A stretch of 39,531 bases of DNA from assembly GCA_902826165.1 (NCBI GenBank), contig CADEDV010000015.1, forward strand, positions 10,328 through 49,858. Reading direction: 5' to 3'. A model generated the notes under the pieces. The model ran no database searches. It was not told where the DNA came from and worked only from the letters and a program-made list of their open reading frames with translations. This DNA is from an uncultured Bacteroidota bacterium. GTDB taxonomy: Bacteria; Bacteroidota; Bacteroidia; Chitinophagales; Chitinophagaceae. The position numbers and the translations under genes were made by a program. This document shows, in pieces, positions 15,178 to 25,500 of the stretch; position 1 is the stretch's first letter; each line of letters starts with the position of its first letter.

Positions 15178-15690
15178 ATGACAAAAGATCAAAAAAACGA
15201 AGTGATTGAACTGCTGAAAGGTAAGTTCTCACAATACAACAACTTCTATGTTGCCGATACAGAATCACTGTCTGTTGAGCAGGTGGGGAAATTGCGCCGT
15301 GCATGCTTTGATAAGAAAGTGGAAATGAAGGTGGCAAAGAATACGCTTATCAAAAAAGCTCTCGAATCATTGGATGGCGAAAAATATGCAGGCGTTTATG
15401 ACTCACTGCATAAAGTAACGGCCCTGATGTTTTCTGAGAACCCTAAAGAACCGGCACTGATCATCAGTTCGTTCCGTAAAGCCAGCAATGGTGAAAAGCC
15501 TGAACTGAAAGCCGCATTCATCAATGGTGATGTGTATATGGGCGATAACCAGTTGAAGGCCCTGACCCAGATCAAAACCAAGAATGAGCTTATTGGAGAA
15601 GTTATCGGCTTGTTGCAATCTCCTGCTAAACGTGTACTGGCTGCATTATTGCACCACCACGAGCAGAAAGCTGCAGCTCCAACAGAGTAA
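15178..15690 (+). CDS. rplJ: 50S ribosomal protein uL10
   Basis: 170 residues. The N-terminal rRNA-binding domain shows KNEVIELLKGKFSQY and VAKNTLIKKAL; the C-terminal helix LLQSPAKRVLAALLHHHEQK anchors bL12 dimers. The rplA gap is 27 nt. It is followed by a structured 105-nt gap before rplL. Confidence 0.97.
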   Translation: MTKDQKNEVIELLKGKFSQYNNFYVADTESLSVEQVGKLRRACFDKKVEMKVAKNTLIKKALESLDGEKYAGVYDSLHKVTALMFSENPKEPALIISSFRKASNGEKPELKAAFINGDVYMGDNQLKALTQIKTKNELIGEVIGLLQSPAKRVLAALLHHHEQKAAAPTE

Positions 15691-15692
15691 TC

Positions 15693-15780
15693 AGCCATGA
15701 GTCTAAGGCTCATAGCTATTCTATAAAACAATTTTTTTAAAACCGCCGTCGGATCCCTTCTTAACGGAAATGAAGACGGT
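15693..15780 (+). promoter_or_regulatory. Structured rplJ-rplL intergenic region
   Basis: A first hairpin pairs AGC-ATGAG (15693-15701) with CTCAT-GCT (15709-15717). A T7 run follows about 15 nt later. A second structure pairs CCGT (15746-15749) and CTTC (15757-15760) with GAAGACGG (15772-15779). In many bacteria bL12 is made in excess of uL10 and this gap modulates it through RNA processing or attenuation. The pairing is seen; the role is inferred. Confidence 0.4.
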
Positions 15781-15795
15781 AAAAATTCAAACAAA

Positions 15796-16170
15796 ATGGC
15801 AGACGTAAAAGCATTAGCAGAAGGCCTTGTAGCCTTAACAGTAAAAGAAGTACAGGAATTAGCTGATTTCCTGAAATCAGAATATGGTATTGAACCTGCA
15901 GCAGCTGCAGTAGTAGTAGCATCTGGTGACGGTGGTGGCGCAGCCGCTGTTGAAGAGAAAACTGCATTCAACGTAGTATTGAAAAGCGGTGGTGCTTCTA
16001 AACTGAACGTAGTGAAGATCGTTAAAGACCTGACTGGTCTTGGTCTGAAAGAAGCAAAAGACCTGGTTGATGGTGCACCGAAGAATGTAAAAGAAGGTGT
16101 ATCTAAAGCAGAAGCTGAAGAGATCGCAGCGAAGCTGAAAGAAGCTGGTGCTGATGTTGAGATCGCTTAA
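15796..16170 (+). CDS. rplL: 50S ribosomal protein bL12 (L7/L12)
   Basis: 124 residues. An N-terminal dimerisation domain ([20 protein letters not shown]), an Ala/Gly-rich hinge (about 34-53) and the C-terminal factor-binding domain ([43 protein letters not shown]). Stalk dimers recruit translation GTPases such as the EF-Tu encoded upstream. A strong terminator follows, so rpoB is not simply downstream on this transcript. Confidence 0.98.
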   Translation: MADVKALAEGLVALTVKEVQELADFLKSEYGIEPAAAAVVVASGDGGGAAAVEEKTAFNVVLKSGGASKLNVVKIVKDLTGLGLKEAKDLVDGAPKNVKEGVSKAEAEEIAAKLKEAGADVEIA

Positions 16171-16192
16171 TTCTTCTTGTAGAATAATTTTT

Positions 16193-16219
16193 AAAACCCT
16201 CCAACCGGAGGGTTTTTTT
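16193..16219 (+). terminator. Rho-independent terminator after rplL
   Basis: AAAACCCTCC (16193-16202), loop AACC, GGAGGGTTTT (16207-16216), continuing to seven T. A perfect 10-bp stem 22 nt after the rplL stop. It physically separates the ribosomal-protein operon from rpoBC. Confidence 0.92.
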
Positions 16220-16276
16220 ATTACCAGGTAAAACCGAAACGCCATAATTGTTAATGTTATCAGCAGGAACAAACTA

Positions 16277-16290
16277 TTGACATTTGTCAA
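16277..16290. promoter_or_regulatory. Fnr/Crp-type palindromic operator candidate
   Basis: TTGACATTTGTCAA is a perfect dyad of the form TTGAC-N4-GTCAA, one base per half from the FNR consensus TTGAT-N4-ATCAA. It is 65 nt upstream of the lipoprotein gene at 16356 and about 560 nt upstream of a Crp/Fnr regulator whose recognition helix has E-x-x-S-R. A TTTG inside the palindrome (16283-16286) could serve as a -33 element, so binding might repress; this is inference. Confidence 0.55.
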
Positions 16291-16355
16291 GAGGGCATAG
16301 AGAAAGGTTTATCAATTTTAGTGAGTAAATTTTTTTAATCATTAAATCTTTTTTT

Positions 16356-16808
16356 ATGCGTACTAATTACTTCTTCATTGCAAAAAACTTATTATTCACC
16401 TTAGCTTTTGTTTTTGCGATCACTTCCTGTCAAAAGAACAGATCACAGGAAGATAGTTGCGCAAGAACTATTGCAGGGCTTGCCGGCACCTACAAACTGA
16501 CTGCATTGAAATATAAGGCAGGGGCTGACTCCCCTGAGCTTGATTATATGCTCTTGCGGGAGATCTGCGAAAACGATGATCTTATAGTGCTTGAAGCCAA
16601 TGGCAATTACCGGTATAACGACCTTGGACTGGTTTGCTCACCTGATGGCTCGGGCACAGGCACCTGGAGCGTTGCCGGCAATGTGATCATCAGCGATGGG
16701 ATCGTTAGTGGGATCATTCAGAATTTTGATTGCCATTTTTTGACTGTATATTCAGATGATTTTATTATTCCTGGTGACAGGATAACTTTAACGATCGAAA
16801 AACAGTAG
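16356..16808 (+). CDS. Lipocalin-like lipoprotein
   Basis: 150 residues. A type II signal peptide ends at lipobox AITSC (Cys near residue 25). The mature part has a lipocalin-like beta pattern: AGTYKLTALKY, ...DDLIVLEANGNYRY..., GSGTGTWSVAGNVIISDG, DRITLTIEKQ. This resembles the small lipocalin-like lipoproteins common in Chitinophagaceae, whose ligand is unknown. Five further Cys in the mature part could form disulfides. It lies between the rplL terminator and a Crp/Fnr regulator gene (44-nt gap), possibly in one transcript. Confidence 0.75.
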   Translation: MRTNYFFIAKNLLFTLAFVFAITSCQKNRSQEDSCARTIAGLAGTYKLTALKYKAGADSPELDYMLLREICENDDLIVLEANGNYRYNDLGLVCSPDGSGTGTWSVAGNVIISDGIVSGIIQNFDCHFLTVYSDDFIIPGDRITLTIEKQ

Positions 16809-16852
16809 GATTTACAGAGACTGTTGTTATTGGCTAATCAACACTATTGAGT

Positions 16853-17434
16853 ATGATAGAAAAGCTTCTTCACCGCCTTAATGCGCTGCATCAAATGGAT
16901 GAGCCGTTGATCGAAAGAGTAAAAGAACTGGCTCAAATTGTTACGTATCCAAAGAAAACATTCCTGCTGAAGGATGGGCAGGTATGTGATAAAGCATGTA
17001 TGGTGGTGAAGGGCCTGGCAAGGGCTTATTATATCAATGAAGACAGGGATATAACATCCCGGTTTATGGATGAAGGTTTTATCATTACTTCCTGGGTCAG
17101 TTATTACCAGCAGCAGCCTGGCGATGAATATATTGAAGCCATGGAAGATACAACGTTGGCTTGTATCCGGTACAATGAAATTCAGCAGTTGTATAAGGAG
17201 TATCCGCAATTTAATATAGTAGGAAGAAAACAAACCGAATACTCCTTATACCTGGCTGAAATGCGGACCCGCATGCTTAGGAAACATACAGCTGAAGAGA
17301 AGTATAATTTCTTTCTGGAGCAGCATCCTAATCTTATCAACAGGGTGCCGTTAAAACATATTGCCACCTATTTAGGGATGAATGAAGAAACGCTAAGCAG
17401 GATAAGAGGCAAGTACCGGAAAACAGGTAAATAG
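16853..17434 (+). CDS. Crp/Fnr family transcriptional regulator
   Basis: 193 residues from the ATG at 16853; a TTG two codons upstream is possible but less likely. The N-terminal half is a cyclic-nucleotide-binding-like beta roll (about 25-115; FLLKDGQVCDKACMVVKGL, EAMEDTTLACI). A long linker helix and a winged helix follow (about 165-190; VPLKHIATYLGMNEETLSRI). The recognition helix has E179-T-L-S182-R183, the arrangement FNR uses to read TTGAT. There is no N-terminal Fe-S cysteine cluster, so it is not a true oxygen-sensing FNR. The cyclic-nucleotide-contacting residues of CRP are not evident, as in many Bacteroidota members. Its likely operator is at 16277-16290. Confidence 0.85.
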   Translation: MIEKLLHRLNALHQMDEPLIERVKELAQIVTYPKKTFLLKDGQVCDKACMVVKGLARAYYINEDRDITSRFMDEGFIITSWVSYYQQQPGDEYIEAMEDTTLACIRYNEIQQLYKEYPQFNIVGRKQTEYSLYLAEMRTRMLRKHTAEEKYNFFLEQHPNLINRVPLKHIATYLGMNEETLSRIRGKYRKTGK

Positions 17435-17465
17435 TATTATTGCCGTGTTCAAAGAGGACAGACCT

Positions 17466-18443
17466 TTATTCGATGGAAAGATAGGGATAGATTTTCTGAT
17501 ACATATCTTCTGTGACCACCATCACTTTTTTGATATCTTCTAATTTCAAAAAAGGGCCATGCTCTTTGCGATAGGCAATAATGGGATTGGCCAGCGCATA
17601 TTTAATATACGGATGAGCTTTCAAATCATCAATTGACGCAGTATTGATATTGATCTTCTTTAGTGAAGCATTATCAAGTTTCAGGTATTGTTTTATTTTT
17701 TGAAACGTGGAATCGGGCAGGCCATAGGTTTCTGCTACCTGGCTGATAACATAAAAGCCCCCCAATTTATCCCGGAAGTTCACGATTCTTGCAGCCAGTT
17801 TACTACCAATGCCCGGTAAGGAAATAAAGGCCGATGTATCAGCAGTATTGATGTCAATTACTTTATAGCGTTCTGTTTTTCCAGCCCGGGACGAGGGTAT
17901 TTCATTTGCAATTGCTGGTGAGCTGTTGATTTTTTTTCCTTCAATGCGGATATATGGTTCCAGTCTTGCATATTCGTCTTCAAACAAGCCATATATTTTT
18001 GAAAGATCTTCCGGCTTGTAAAAATGTCCACCTTTAGCCAGATAGTTCTGAATGGTCTTAACAGTCTTGTCACGAAGTCCCAATTTCCTCCATCCTTCAG
18101 CATTCAGTGTATTGGGGTCAAAATAGAACAGCTCGCCTTTGCTTCGGTTGAAATATTCCTTATCAGATCGATCATATTGATAATTGCTGCTATTATCCCT
18201 GTTAGTACGGTCAGTAAACCGATCAGTATTTTCTTCTTTTAACTCCAGCTTTTTTACAGCTGTCATCCAGGCCGTATCAGGTAAAACGGAAGATTTCGCA
18301 GAGGATCTGTAGACAATGGTGGGGGCAAAAATGACAACCAATATCAATACAACCAGGACCAGGATAGCGATCCGGTCCTTACGGGTAAAAGTAAAATAAT
18401 CGGCGACTATTTTTTTCCAGCCCACAGGTAAGGTTTTCAGCAA
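17466..18443 (-). CDS. Membrane-anchored protein with three helix-hairpin-helix repeats (ComEA-like)
   Basis: 325 residues. One membrane helix (about 25-44) leads to a polar linker and three tandem helix-hairpin-helix units. They begin FDPNTLNAEGWRKLGL, DINTADTSAFISLPGIG and NINTASIDDLKAHPYIK. The middle one keeps the canonical LPGIGSKLAARIVNFR. Such units bind DNA non-specifically; ComEA uses them for DNA uptake. There is no ATG before the membrane helix. TTG at 18443 is the most plausible start, and the frame stays open upstream to a TAG without any ATG. It is convergent with the Crp/Fnr gene and divergent from rpoB. Confidence 0.8.
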   Translation of the reverse strand: MLKTLPVGWKKIVADYFTFTRKDRIAILVLVVLILVVIFAPTIVYRSSAKSSVLPDTAWMTAVKKLELKEENTDRFTDRTNRDNSSNYQYDRSDKEYFNRSKGELFYFDPNTLNAEGWRKLGLRDKTVKTIQNYLAKGGHFYKPEDLSKIYGLFEDEYARLEPYIRIEGKKINSSPAIANEIPSSRAGKTERYKVIDINTADTSAFISLPGIGSKLAARIVNFRDKLGGFYVISQVAETYGLPDSTFQKIKQYLKLDNASLKKININTASIDDLKAHPYIKYALANPIIAYRKEHGPFLKLEDIKKVMVVTEDMYQKIYPYLSIE

Positions 18444-18518
18444 TTTACAGGGTTCAGGCAGCTCAAAAAATGGCCTCTTAGTGGTATTAATGGCCGGGTT
18501 TTTGTTGGCAAATTTTTC

Positions 18519-18548
18519 TTGGTTAAGAAGTATAAATCCCTACCTTTG
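18519..18548 (+). promoter_or_regulatory. Promoter of rpoB-rpoC
   Basis: TTG (18519-18521), 19 nt, TACCTTTG (18541-18548): a good two-part match. The predicted leader is about 135 nt before the ATG at 18691, A/T rich and without SD. The 18444-18690 gap otherwise holds only a small hairpin GTTGA-AAA-TCAAC near 18602. Confidence 0.65.
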
Positions 18549-18690
18549 CCATCCTTTATTTTGGCCAAAAATATTTTGACATCCCGAATCATGTTTAAGT
18601 AGTTGAAAATCAACGCTTTTATTTTGAAAAAAATGGAAGCCTGAATGTGATTTGTATGTCCTTATCTCTTTAAAACCGGTTTTTACGCAT

Positions 18691-21600
18691 ATGTCTTCAA
18701 CAAAATTGAATCAAAGGGTGGATTTCGGTAAAATCAAGCATCTGGCCGAAACCCCTGATCTACTCGAAGTACAGATCCAGTCATTTAAAGAGTTTTTCCA
18801 GTTGGAAACAACGCCCGACAAACGGAATATCGAAGGATTGTTCCGTGTGTTCAAGGAAAACTTCCCGATCACTGACACGAGAAACATATTTGTGCTCGAG
18901 TTCCTGGACTACTTTATTGATCCGCCCCGTTACACGATCGAAGAGTGTATGGAACGCGGGTTGACTTACGCTGTTCCGCTGAAAGCCAAACTCCGTTTGA
19001 GCTGTAATGATGAGGAACACGTCGATTTCCAGACCATCGTGCAGGACGTATTCCTGGGTAACATCCCATACATGACTCCGCGTGGTACTTTTGTTATCAA
19101 CGGAGCAGAAAGGGTGGTGGTTTCTCAGTTGCATCGTTCACCGGGTGTATTCTTCGGTCAGTCTGTTCATCCAAACGGGACTAAGATCTACTCTGCAAGG
19201 GTTATTCCTTTCAAAGGAGCCTGGATGGAATTTGCAACTGACATCAATAACGTGATGTATGCTTATATCGACCGGAAGAAAAAATTCCCTGTAACAACCC
19301 TGCTGCGTTCTATCGGTTACGAAACTGATAAGGACATCCTGGAGTTGTTCGGTATGGCCGATGAAGTGAAAACTGATAAGAAAACATTAGAGAAATATGT
19401 TGGCCGTCGCCTGGCTGCCCGTGTGTTAAGAACATGGGTGGAAGATTTTGTGGATGAGGATACCGGTGAAGTTGTTTCTATCGAGAGGAACGAGATCGTG
19501 ATGGAACGTGATACCGTACTGGATGACGAAGCGATCGAAACGATCTCTGAAATGGATGTGAAAAGTGTATTCATCCAGCGTGAAGACGTGGGTGGTGATT
19601 ATGCGATCATCTATAACACATTGAACAAAGACACTTCTAACAGTGAGCTCGAAGCTGTTCAGTTCATCTACCGCCAGTTAAGAGGCGCTGATGCTCCTGA
19701 TAATGAAACAGCCCGTGGTATCATTGATAAATTATTCTTCAGCGATAAACGTTACGATCTCGGCGAAGTAGGTCGTTATAAGATCAACCGCAAATTGAAT
19801 GTTGATCTGCCGCTGGATAAAAAAACACTGACAAGAGAAGATATCATCCTTATCATCAAATACCTCGTTCGTTTAACGAATGGTAAAGCGGAGATAGATG
19901 ATATTGATCACCTGAGCAATCGTCGTGTTCGTACCGTGGGTGAGCAGTTGTATGCCCAGTTCGGCGTGGGTCTTGCCCGTATGGCCAGAACTATCCGTGA
20001 GCGGATGAACGTACGTGACAACGAGGTATTTACTCCCGTTGATCTGATCAATGCCAGAACGCTTTCTTCTGTGATCAATTCCTTCTTTGGAACATCACAG
20101 CTATCGCAGTTCCTTGACCAGACCAACCCCTTGTCAGAGATCACTCACAAACGTCGTATATCAGCACTCGGGCCAGGTGGTTTGAGCCGGGAAAGAGCTG
20201 GTTTCGAGGTGCGTGACGTACACTATTCTCACTACGGCCGTCTGTGTACTATTGAAACTCCGGAAGGTCCAAACATTGGTCTGATATCTACGCTTTGCGT
20301 ACATGCGAAGATCAATGACATGGGCTTTATCGAAACACCTTACCGCAAGGTTAGCGAAGGCAAGGTGAATATGAAAGAACTGACTTTCTTAAGTGCAGAA
20401 GAAGAGGACCTGGCGAAAATCGCCCAGGCCAACACTGCCTTAGATGAGAAAGGGCATTTTGTAGAAGAAAAGATCGTTAGCCGTGAAACCGGTGACTTCC
20501 CGATCCTTGACAGGAATGATGTTCAGTTCATGGACGTTGCTCCCAACCAGATCGTGGGATTAAGTGCTTCACTGATTCCATTCCTGGAACATGATGATGC
20601 GAACCGTGCCCTGATGGGATCAAACATGCAACGCCAGGCGGTGCCACTGTTACGTCCTGATGTGCCTGTAGTTGGTACTGGTCTGGAAGGTAAAGCTGCA
20701 AGGGATGCAAGGATCCAGATCCACTCAGATGGAAACGGTATCATTGAATTTGTGGATGCTAACGAGATACATGTTCGTTACGACCGTGATGAGCAGGAGA
20801 AACTGGTAAGCTTTGAAGATGACCTGAGAGTGTACAAACTCACTAAATTCATCAAGACGAACCAGGAAACCTGTATCAACCTGAAGCCGGCTGTGAAGAA
20901 AGGCCAGAAAGTGAAGAAAGGAGATTTCTTAACCGAAGGTTATGCAACGCAGGATGGCGAGTTAGCACTCGGTAAAAACCTGAAAGTGGCGTTCATGCCA
21001 TGGAAAGGGTACAATTTTGAGGATGCGATCGTTATCAGTGAAAGAGTGGTAAAAGAAGATATGTTCACTTCTGTTCACATTTCTGAATATGAACTGGAAG
21101 TACGGGATACCAAATTGGGTGAGGAAGAACTGACACCGGATATCCCGAACGTATCGGAAGAAGCCACTAAGGATCTGGATGAGAACGGTATCATCCGTAT
21201 CGGTGCTCATATCAAAGAAGGTGATATATTGATTGGTAAGATCACTCCGAAAGGTGAAAGTGATCCTACTCCGGAAGAAAAATTATTGCGTGCCATCTTC
21301 GGTGATAAAGCCGGTGATGCAAAAGATGCTTCGCTGAAAGCACCGAATGGTGTGGAAGGTGTGGTGATCGGCAAGAAATTATTCCAGAGAGCCAAGAAAG
21401 ATAAGAATGCCAAAGTAAGAGAGAAGGCAGCTATTGAGAAGCTGGAAAGAATGCATGAGAAGAATGAAGCTGACCTGATGGAAGTGTTGCTGGAAAAACT
21501 GACCACATTGCTGGCTAATCATGTATCCGCCGGTGTTAGCAATAACTTCGGTGAAGTACAGATTGGTAAAGGGTCTAAGTTCACGATCAAGAACCTGACC

Positions 21601-22494
21601 GGCCTGGATTATGCAAACATCAATCCATTGGGCTGGACCGGTGACAAGAAAGTGGATGAGCAGATCAACGTTCTCTTACACAACTATAACATTAAATACA
21701 ACGAAGAGCTGGGCCGTTACAAGAGAGAGAAATTCAACATCTCTATCGGTGATGAATTGCCTGCCGGTGTATTGAAACTGGCTAAAGTGTATCTCGCTGT
21801 GAAGCGGAAGCTGAAAGTGGGAGATAAAATGGCGGGTCGTCACGGTAACAAAGGTATCGTTGCGAAGATCGTTCGTCATGAAGATATGCCGTTCCTTGAA
21901 GATGGAACACCGGTTGATGTGGTATTGAACCCATTGGGTGTACCAAGCCGTATGAACCTCGGACAGATCTACGAAACTGTTTTGGGCTGGGCTGGTCAGA
22001 AACTGGGAATCAAATTTGCCACACCCATCTTTGATGGTGCTTCTACCGAAGAGATCGAGAAATACTGTGCAGAAGCTGGTATTCCTAAATTCGGTCACAC
22101 CTACCTGTATGATGGAGAAACCGGCGAACGTTTCCACCAGAAAGCGACGGTTGGTATCATCTATGTTATCAAATTACATCACATGGTGGATGATAAGATG
22201 CATGCCCGTTCGATCGGACCATACAGCCTGATCACACAGCAGCCGCTGGGTGGTAAGGCGCAGTTCGGGGGTCAGCGTTTTGGTGAGATGGAGGTTTGGG
22301 CACTGGAAGCATATGGTGCATCAAATATCCTGCAGGAATTGCTTACGCTCAAATCGGATGATATCATTGGAAGAGCGAAGACCTATGAAGCCATCGTGAA
22401 AGGTGATAACATTCCAAGGCCGGGTATTCCTGAATCATTCAACGTATTGGTCCATGAATTGAGAGGCCTTGGCCTTGATCTGAAATTCGAATAA
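18691..22494 (+). CDS. rpoB: DNA-directed RNA polymerase subunit beta
   Basis: 1267 residues from the ATG at 18691 ([17 protein letters not shown]). An in-frame ATG at 18652 would add 13 hydrophobic residues not typical of the family. The rifampicin pocket is intact: Q473, F474, D476, H486, R489 and S491 match E. coli Q513, F514, D516, H526, R529 and S531, so the allele looks sensitive-type. Catalytic-region signatures [12 protein letters not shown] and the C-terminal [18 protein letters not shown] are present. A 105-nt gap with the 21-nt repeat separates it from rpoC. Confidence 0.99.
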   Translation: MSSTKLNQRVDFGKIKHLAETPDLLEVQIQSFKEFFQLETTPDKRNIEGLFRVFKENFPITDTRNIFVLEFLDYFIDPPRYTIEECMERGLTYAVPLKAKLRLSCNDEEHVDFQTIVQDVFLGNIPYMTPRGTFVINGAERVVVSQLHRSPGVFFGQSVHPNGTKIYSARVIPFKGAWMEFATDINNVMYAYIDRKKKFPVTTLLRSIGYETDKDILELFGMADEVKTDKKTLEKYVGRRLAARVLRTWVEDFVDEDTGEVVSIERNEIVMERDTVLDDEAIETISEMDVKSVFIQREDVGGDYAIIYNTLNKDTSNSELEAVQFIYRQLRGADAPDNETARGIIDKLFFSDKRYDLGEVGRYKINRKLNVDLPLDKKTLTREDIILIIKYLVRLTNGKAEIDDIDHLSNRRVRTVGEQLYAQFGVGLARMARTIRERMNVRDNEVFTPVDLINARTLSSVINSFFGTSQLSQFLDQTNPLSEITHKRRISALGPGGLSRERAGFEVRDVHYSHYGRLCTIETPEGPNIGLISTLCVHAKINDMGFIETPYRKVSEGKVNMKELTFLSAEEEDLAKIAQANTALDEKGHFVEEKIVSRETGDFPILDRNDVQFMDVAPNQIVGLSASLIPFLEHDDANRALMGSNMQRQAVPLLRPDVPVVGTGLEGKAARDARIQIHSDGNGIIEFVDANEIHVRYDRDEQEKLVSFEDDLRVYKLTKFIKTNQETCINLKPAVKKGQKVKKGDFLTEGYATQDGELALGKNLKVAFMPWKGYNFEDAIVISERVVKEDMFTSVHISEYELEVRDTKLGEEELTPDIPNVSEEATKDLDENGIIRIGAHIKEGDILIGKITPKGESDPTPEEKLLRAIFGDKAGDAKDASLKAPNGVEGVVIGKKLFQRAKKDKNAKVREKAAIEKLERMHEKNEADLMEVLLEKLTTLLANHVSAGVSNNFGEVQIGKGSKFTIKNLTGLDYANINPLGWTGDKKVDEQINVLLHNYNIKYNEELGRYKREKFNISIGDELPAGVLKLAKVYLAVKRKLKVGDKMAGRHGNKGIVAKIVRHEDMPFLEDGTPVDVVLNPLGVPSRMNLGQIYETVLGWAGQKLGIKFATPIFDGASTEEIEKYCAEAGIPKFGHTYLYDGETGERFHQKATVGIIYVIKLHHMVDDKMHARSIGPYSLITQQPLGGKAQFGGQRFGEMEVWALEAYGASNILQELLTLKSDDIIGRAKTYEAIVKGDNIPRPGIPESFNVLVHELRGLGLDLKFE

Positions 22495-22513
22495 TAGCTG
22501 GGCAGTATTCAGA

Positions 22514-22534
22514 ACGATGAAGAGTGCGACGCAA
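22514..22534 (+). repeat. 21-nt exact repeat in the rpoC leader (copy 2)
   Basis: Identical to 8699-8719 upstream of tuf. It lies 19 nt after the rpoB stop and 65 nt before the rpoC ATG. The flanks differ (CAGCAGATGAAGAAAG follows here), so the conserved unit is short and sharply bounded. Confidence 0.9.
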
Positions 22535-22599
22535 CAGCAGATGAAGAAAGTTGATGTCGCTGGTAACAAAAAACAATAACGACAAACGATAAACATAAC

Positions 22600-25500
22600 A
22601 TGGCTATCAAAAAAGAAAATCGTCCAAGGGCAGCGTTTTCAAAGATCACTATCGGCCTGGCTTCCCCGGATACAATCCTGGAAAGAAGCTATGGTGAGGT
22701 GCTAAAGCCTGAAACCATTAACTATCGTACCTACAAACCTGAAAGAGATGGTTTGTTCTGCGAAAGAATTTTCGGACCTGTAAAGGATTACGAATGTGCT
22801 TGCGGAAAGTATAAACGTATCCGTTATAAAGGCATCGTATGTGACCGTTGCGGTGTGGAAGTAACAGAAAAGAAAGTACGTCGTGAAAGAATGGGTCATA
22901 TCAAACTGGTGGTGCCGGTAGTACATATCTGGTATTTCAAATCATTACCCAATAAGATCGGTTACCTGCTGGGGGTTAGCTCTAAGAAATTAGAGACCAT
23001 TGTTTACTACGAGAGATTTGTGGTTATTCAATCGGGTATCCGTGCAGATAAAGGACAAAATGTTGGCGACCTGCTGACAGAAGAAGAATACCTGGATATC
23101 CTGGATACCTTACCAAAAGATAACCAGTACTTGCCGGATGATGATCCCAACAAGTTCATCGCCAAGATGGGTGCTGAAGCTGTACATGATATGTTGCAGC
23201 GTATCGATCTGGACCAGTTATCATTTGATCTGCGTAATGCAGCTGCAACTGAAACTTCACAGCAACGTAAGGCAGACGCCTTAAAGCGGTTGAGTGTTGT
23301 TGAAGCTTTCCGTGATGCAAATACAAGGATCACTAACCGTCCTGAATGGATGGTGATGCAATATATTCCTGTTATTCCACCGGAACTGCGTCCGTTAGTG
23401 CCGCTGGATGGTGGACGTTTTGCCTCTTCTGACCTGAATGACTTGTATCGTCGTGTTATTATCCGTAATAACCGTCTGAAAAGATTATTAGAGATCAAAG
23501 CTCCTGAAGTAATCCTTCGTAACGAAAAAAGGATGTTACAGGAAGCGGTGGACTCCTTGTTTGATAACAGCCGTAAATCAAATGCTGTCAAAGCAGAAGG
23601 CGGCCGTGCATTGAAATCACTCAGTGATGTGTTGAAAGGTAAACAAGGACGTTTCCGTCAGAATTTGCTGGGTAAACGTGTTGACTATTCAGGTCGTTCT
23701 GTTATCGTGGTAGGCCCTGAGCTGAAATTGCATGAGTGCGGTTTACCAAAAGATATGGCCGCTGAACTGTTCAAGCCATTTATCATCCGTAAACTGATTG
23801 AAAGAGGTATTGTAAAAACAGTAAAGTCTGCCAGGAAACTGGTTGATAAAAAAGAGGCCATTGTTTGGGATATCCTGGAAAATATTTTGAAAGGACACCC
23901 GATCATGCTGAACCGTGCCCCAACACTTCACCGTTTGTCAATCCAGGCTTTCCAGCCCAAATTGATCGAGGGTAAAGCGATACAATTACACCCGTTGGTT
24001 ACGACAGCGTTCAACGCCGACTTTGATGGTGACCAGATGGCCGTTCACGTTCCGTTGAGCAACGCAGCAGTACTGGAAGCCCAGTTATTGATGCTGGCTT
24101 CTCATAACATTCTGAACCCGCAAAATGGTACGCCAATTACCCTGCCTTCACAGGACATGGTACTCGGTCTGTATTATATAACTAAAGGAAAGAAAACAAC
24201 AGCCACTGAAACGATGCGTGGAGAAGGTAAAGCCTTCTACTCCGCAGAAGAAGTGATCATCGCCTACAATGAAAAGGTGGTGGATATGCATGCCTGGATT
24301 AAGGTAAAAGCAAACATCCGCAATGCGGACGGGTTGCTGGAGCATAAGCTGATCGAAACAACCGTAGGTCGTGTGATCTTTAATCAACACGTTCCTGCTG
24401 AAGTTGGTTTCGTGAATGCATTACTGACCAAGAAGAATCTTCGTGACATTATTGGAGATATAATACGTATCACTAATGTTCCAAAAACAGCGAAGTTCCT
24501 CGATGATATTAAGCATTTAGGTTTCCGTACTGCCTTCCAGGGAGGTTTGTCATTCAGTATCAATGACCTTATCATTCCTGACATCAAACAGGAATTACTG
24601 GAGAATGCAAAAGTGGAAGTAGATGAAGTGTGGGATAACTATAATATGGGTCTGATCACTAACAACGAACGATACAACCAGATCGTTGACATCTGGAGCC
24701 GTGTGGATACCCGGATCACTGAAACACTGATTCGTGAGCTGAGCAGCGACAAGCAAGGGTTCAACTCAGTTTATATGATGCTTGATTCAGGTGCCCGTGG
24801 TTCCAAGCAACAGATCAAACAGCTGGCAGGTATCAGGGGATTGATGGCGAAGCCAAGAAAATCCGGTTCAACAGGATCTGAGATCATTGAGAACCCGATC
24901 CTTTCCAACTTCAAAGGCGGATTGAACGTATTGGATTACTTCATTTCTACCCACGGTGCCCGTAAGGGTCTTGCGGATACAGCCCTGAAAACAGCGGATG
25001 CAGGTTACCTGACCCGTCGCCTGGTTGACGTATCACAGGATGTGGTGATCACCGAAGAAGATTGCGGTACACTGCGTGGTATTGCCACCAGTGCATTGAA
25101 AGATAATGAGGACATCATCGAGCCGTTGAGCGACAGGATCGAAGGACGTACATCATTGCATGATGTGTACGATCCGGTAAGTGAAATGCTGATCGTTGGT
25201 GCCGGTGAAGAGATCACTTCAGATATTGCAAAGAAAATTGAAGATACAGGTATTGAAACCGTTGAGATCCGTTCAGTACTGACTTGCGAAAGTAAGAGAG
25301 GTTGTTGCGTTAAGTGCTATGGTAAGAACCTGGCAAGCGGCAACACGGCACAGAAAGGAGATGCGGTTGGCATCATCGCTGCGCAGTCCATTGGTGAGCC
25401 TGGTACACAGCTGACACTCCGTACCTTCCACGTAGGTGGTGTGGCCGGTTCTGCTGCTGTAGACTCAACATTAACAGCCAAGTTTGATGGCACGATCCAG

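Noticed and set aside
15396-15971. Long reverse frames across rplJ/rplL and other ribosomal or polymerase genes
   Set aside because: They are shadows produced by biased codon use in rplJ, rplL, rplA, rpoB and rpoC; none has a start context or domain.
8699-22534. CRISPR-like repeat
   Set aside because: Only two copies 13.8 kb apart, no spacers and no cas genes; it is treated as a dispersed leader repeat instead.
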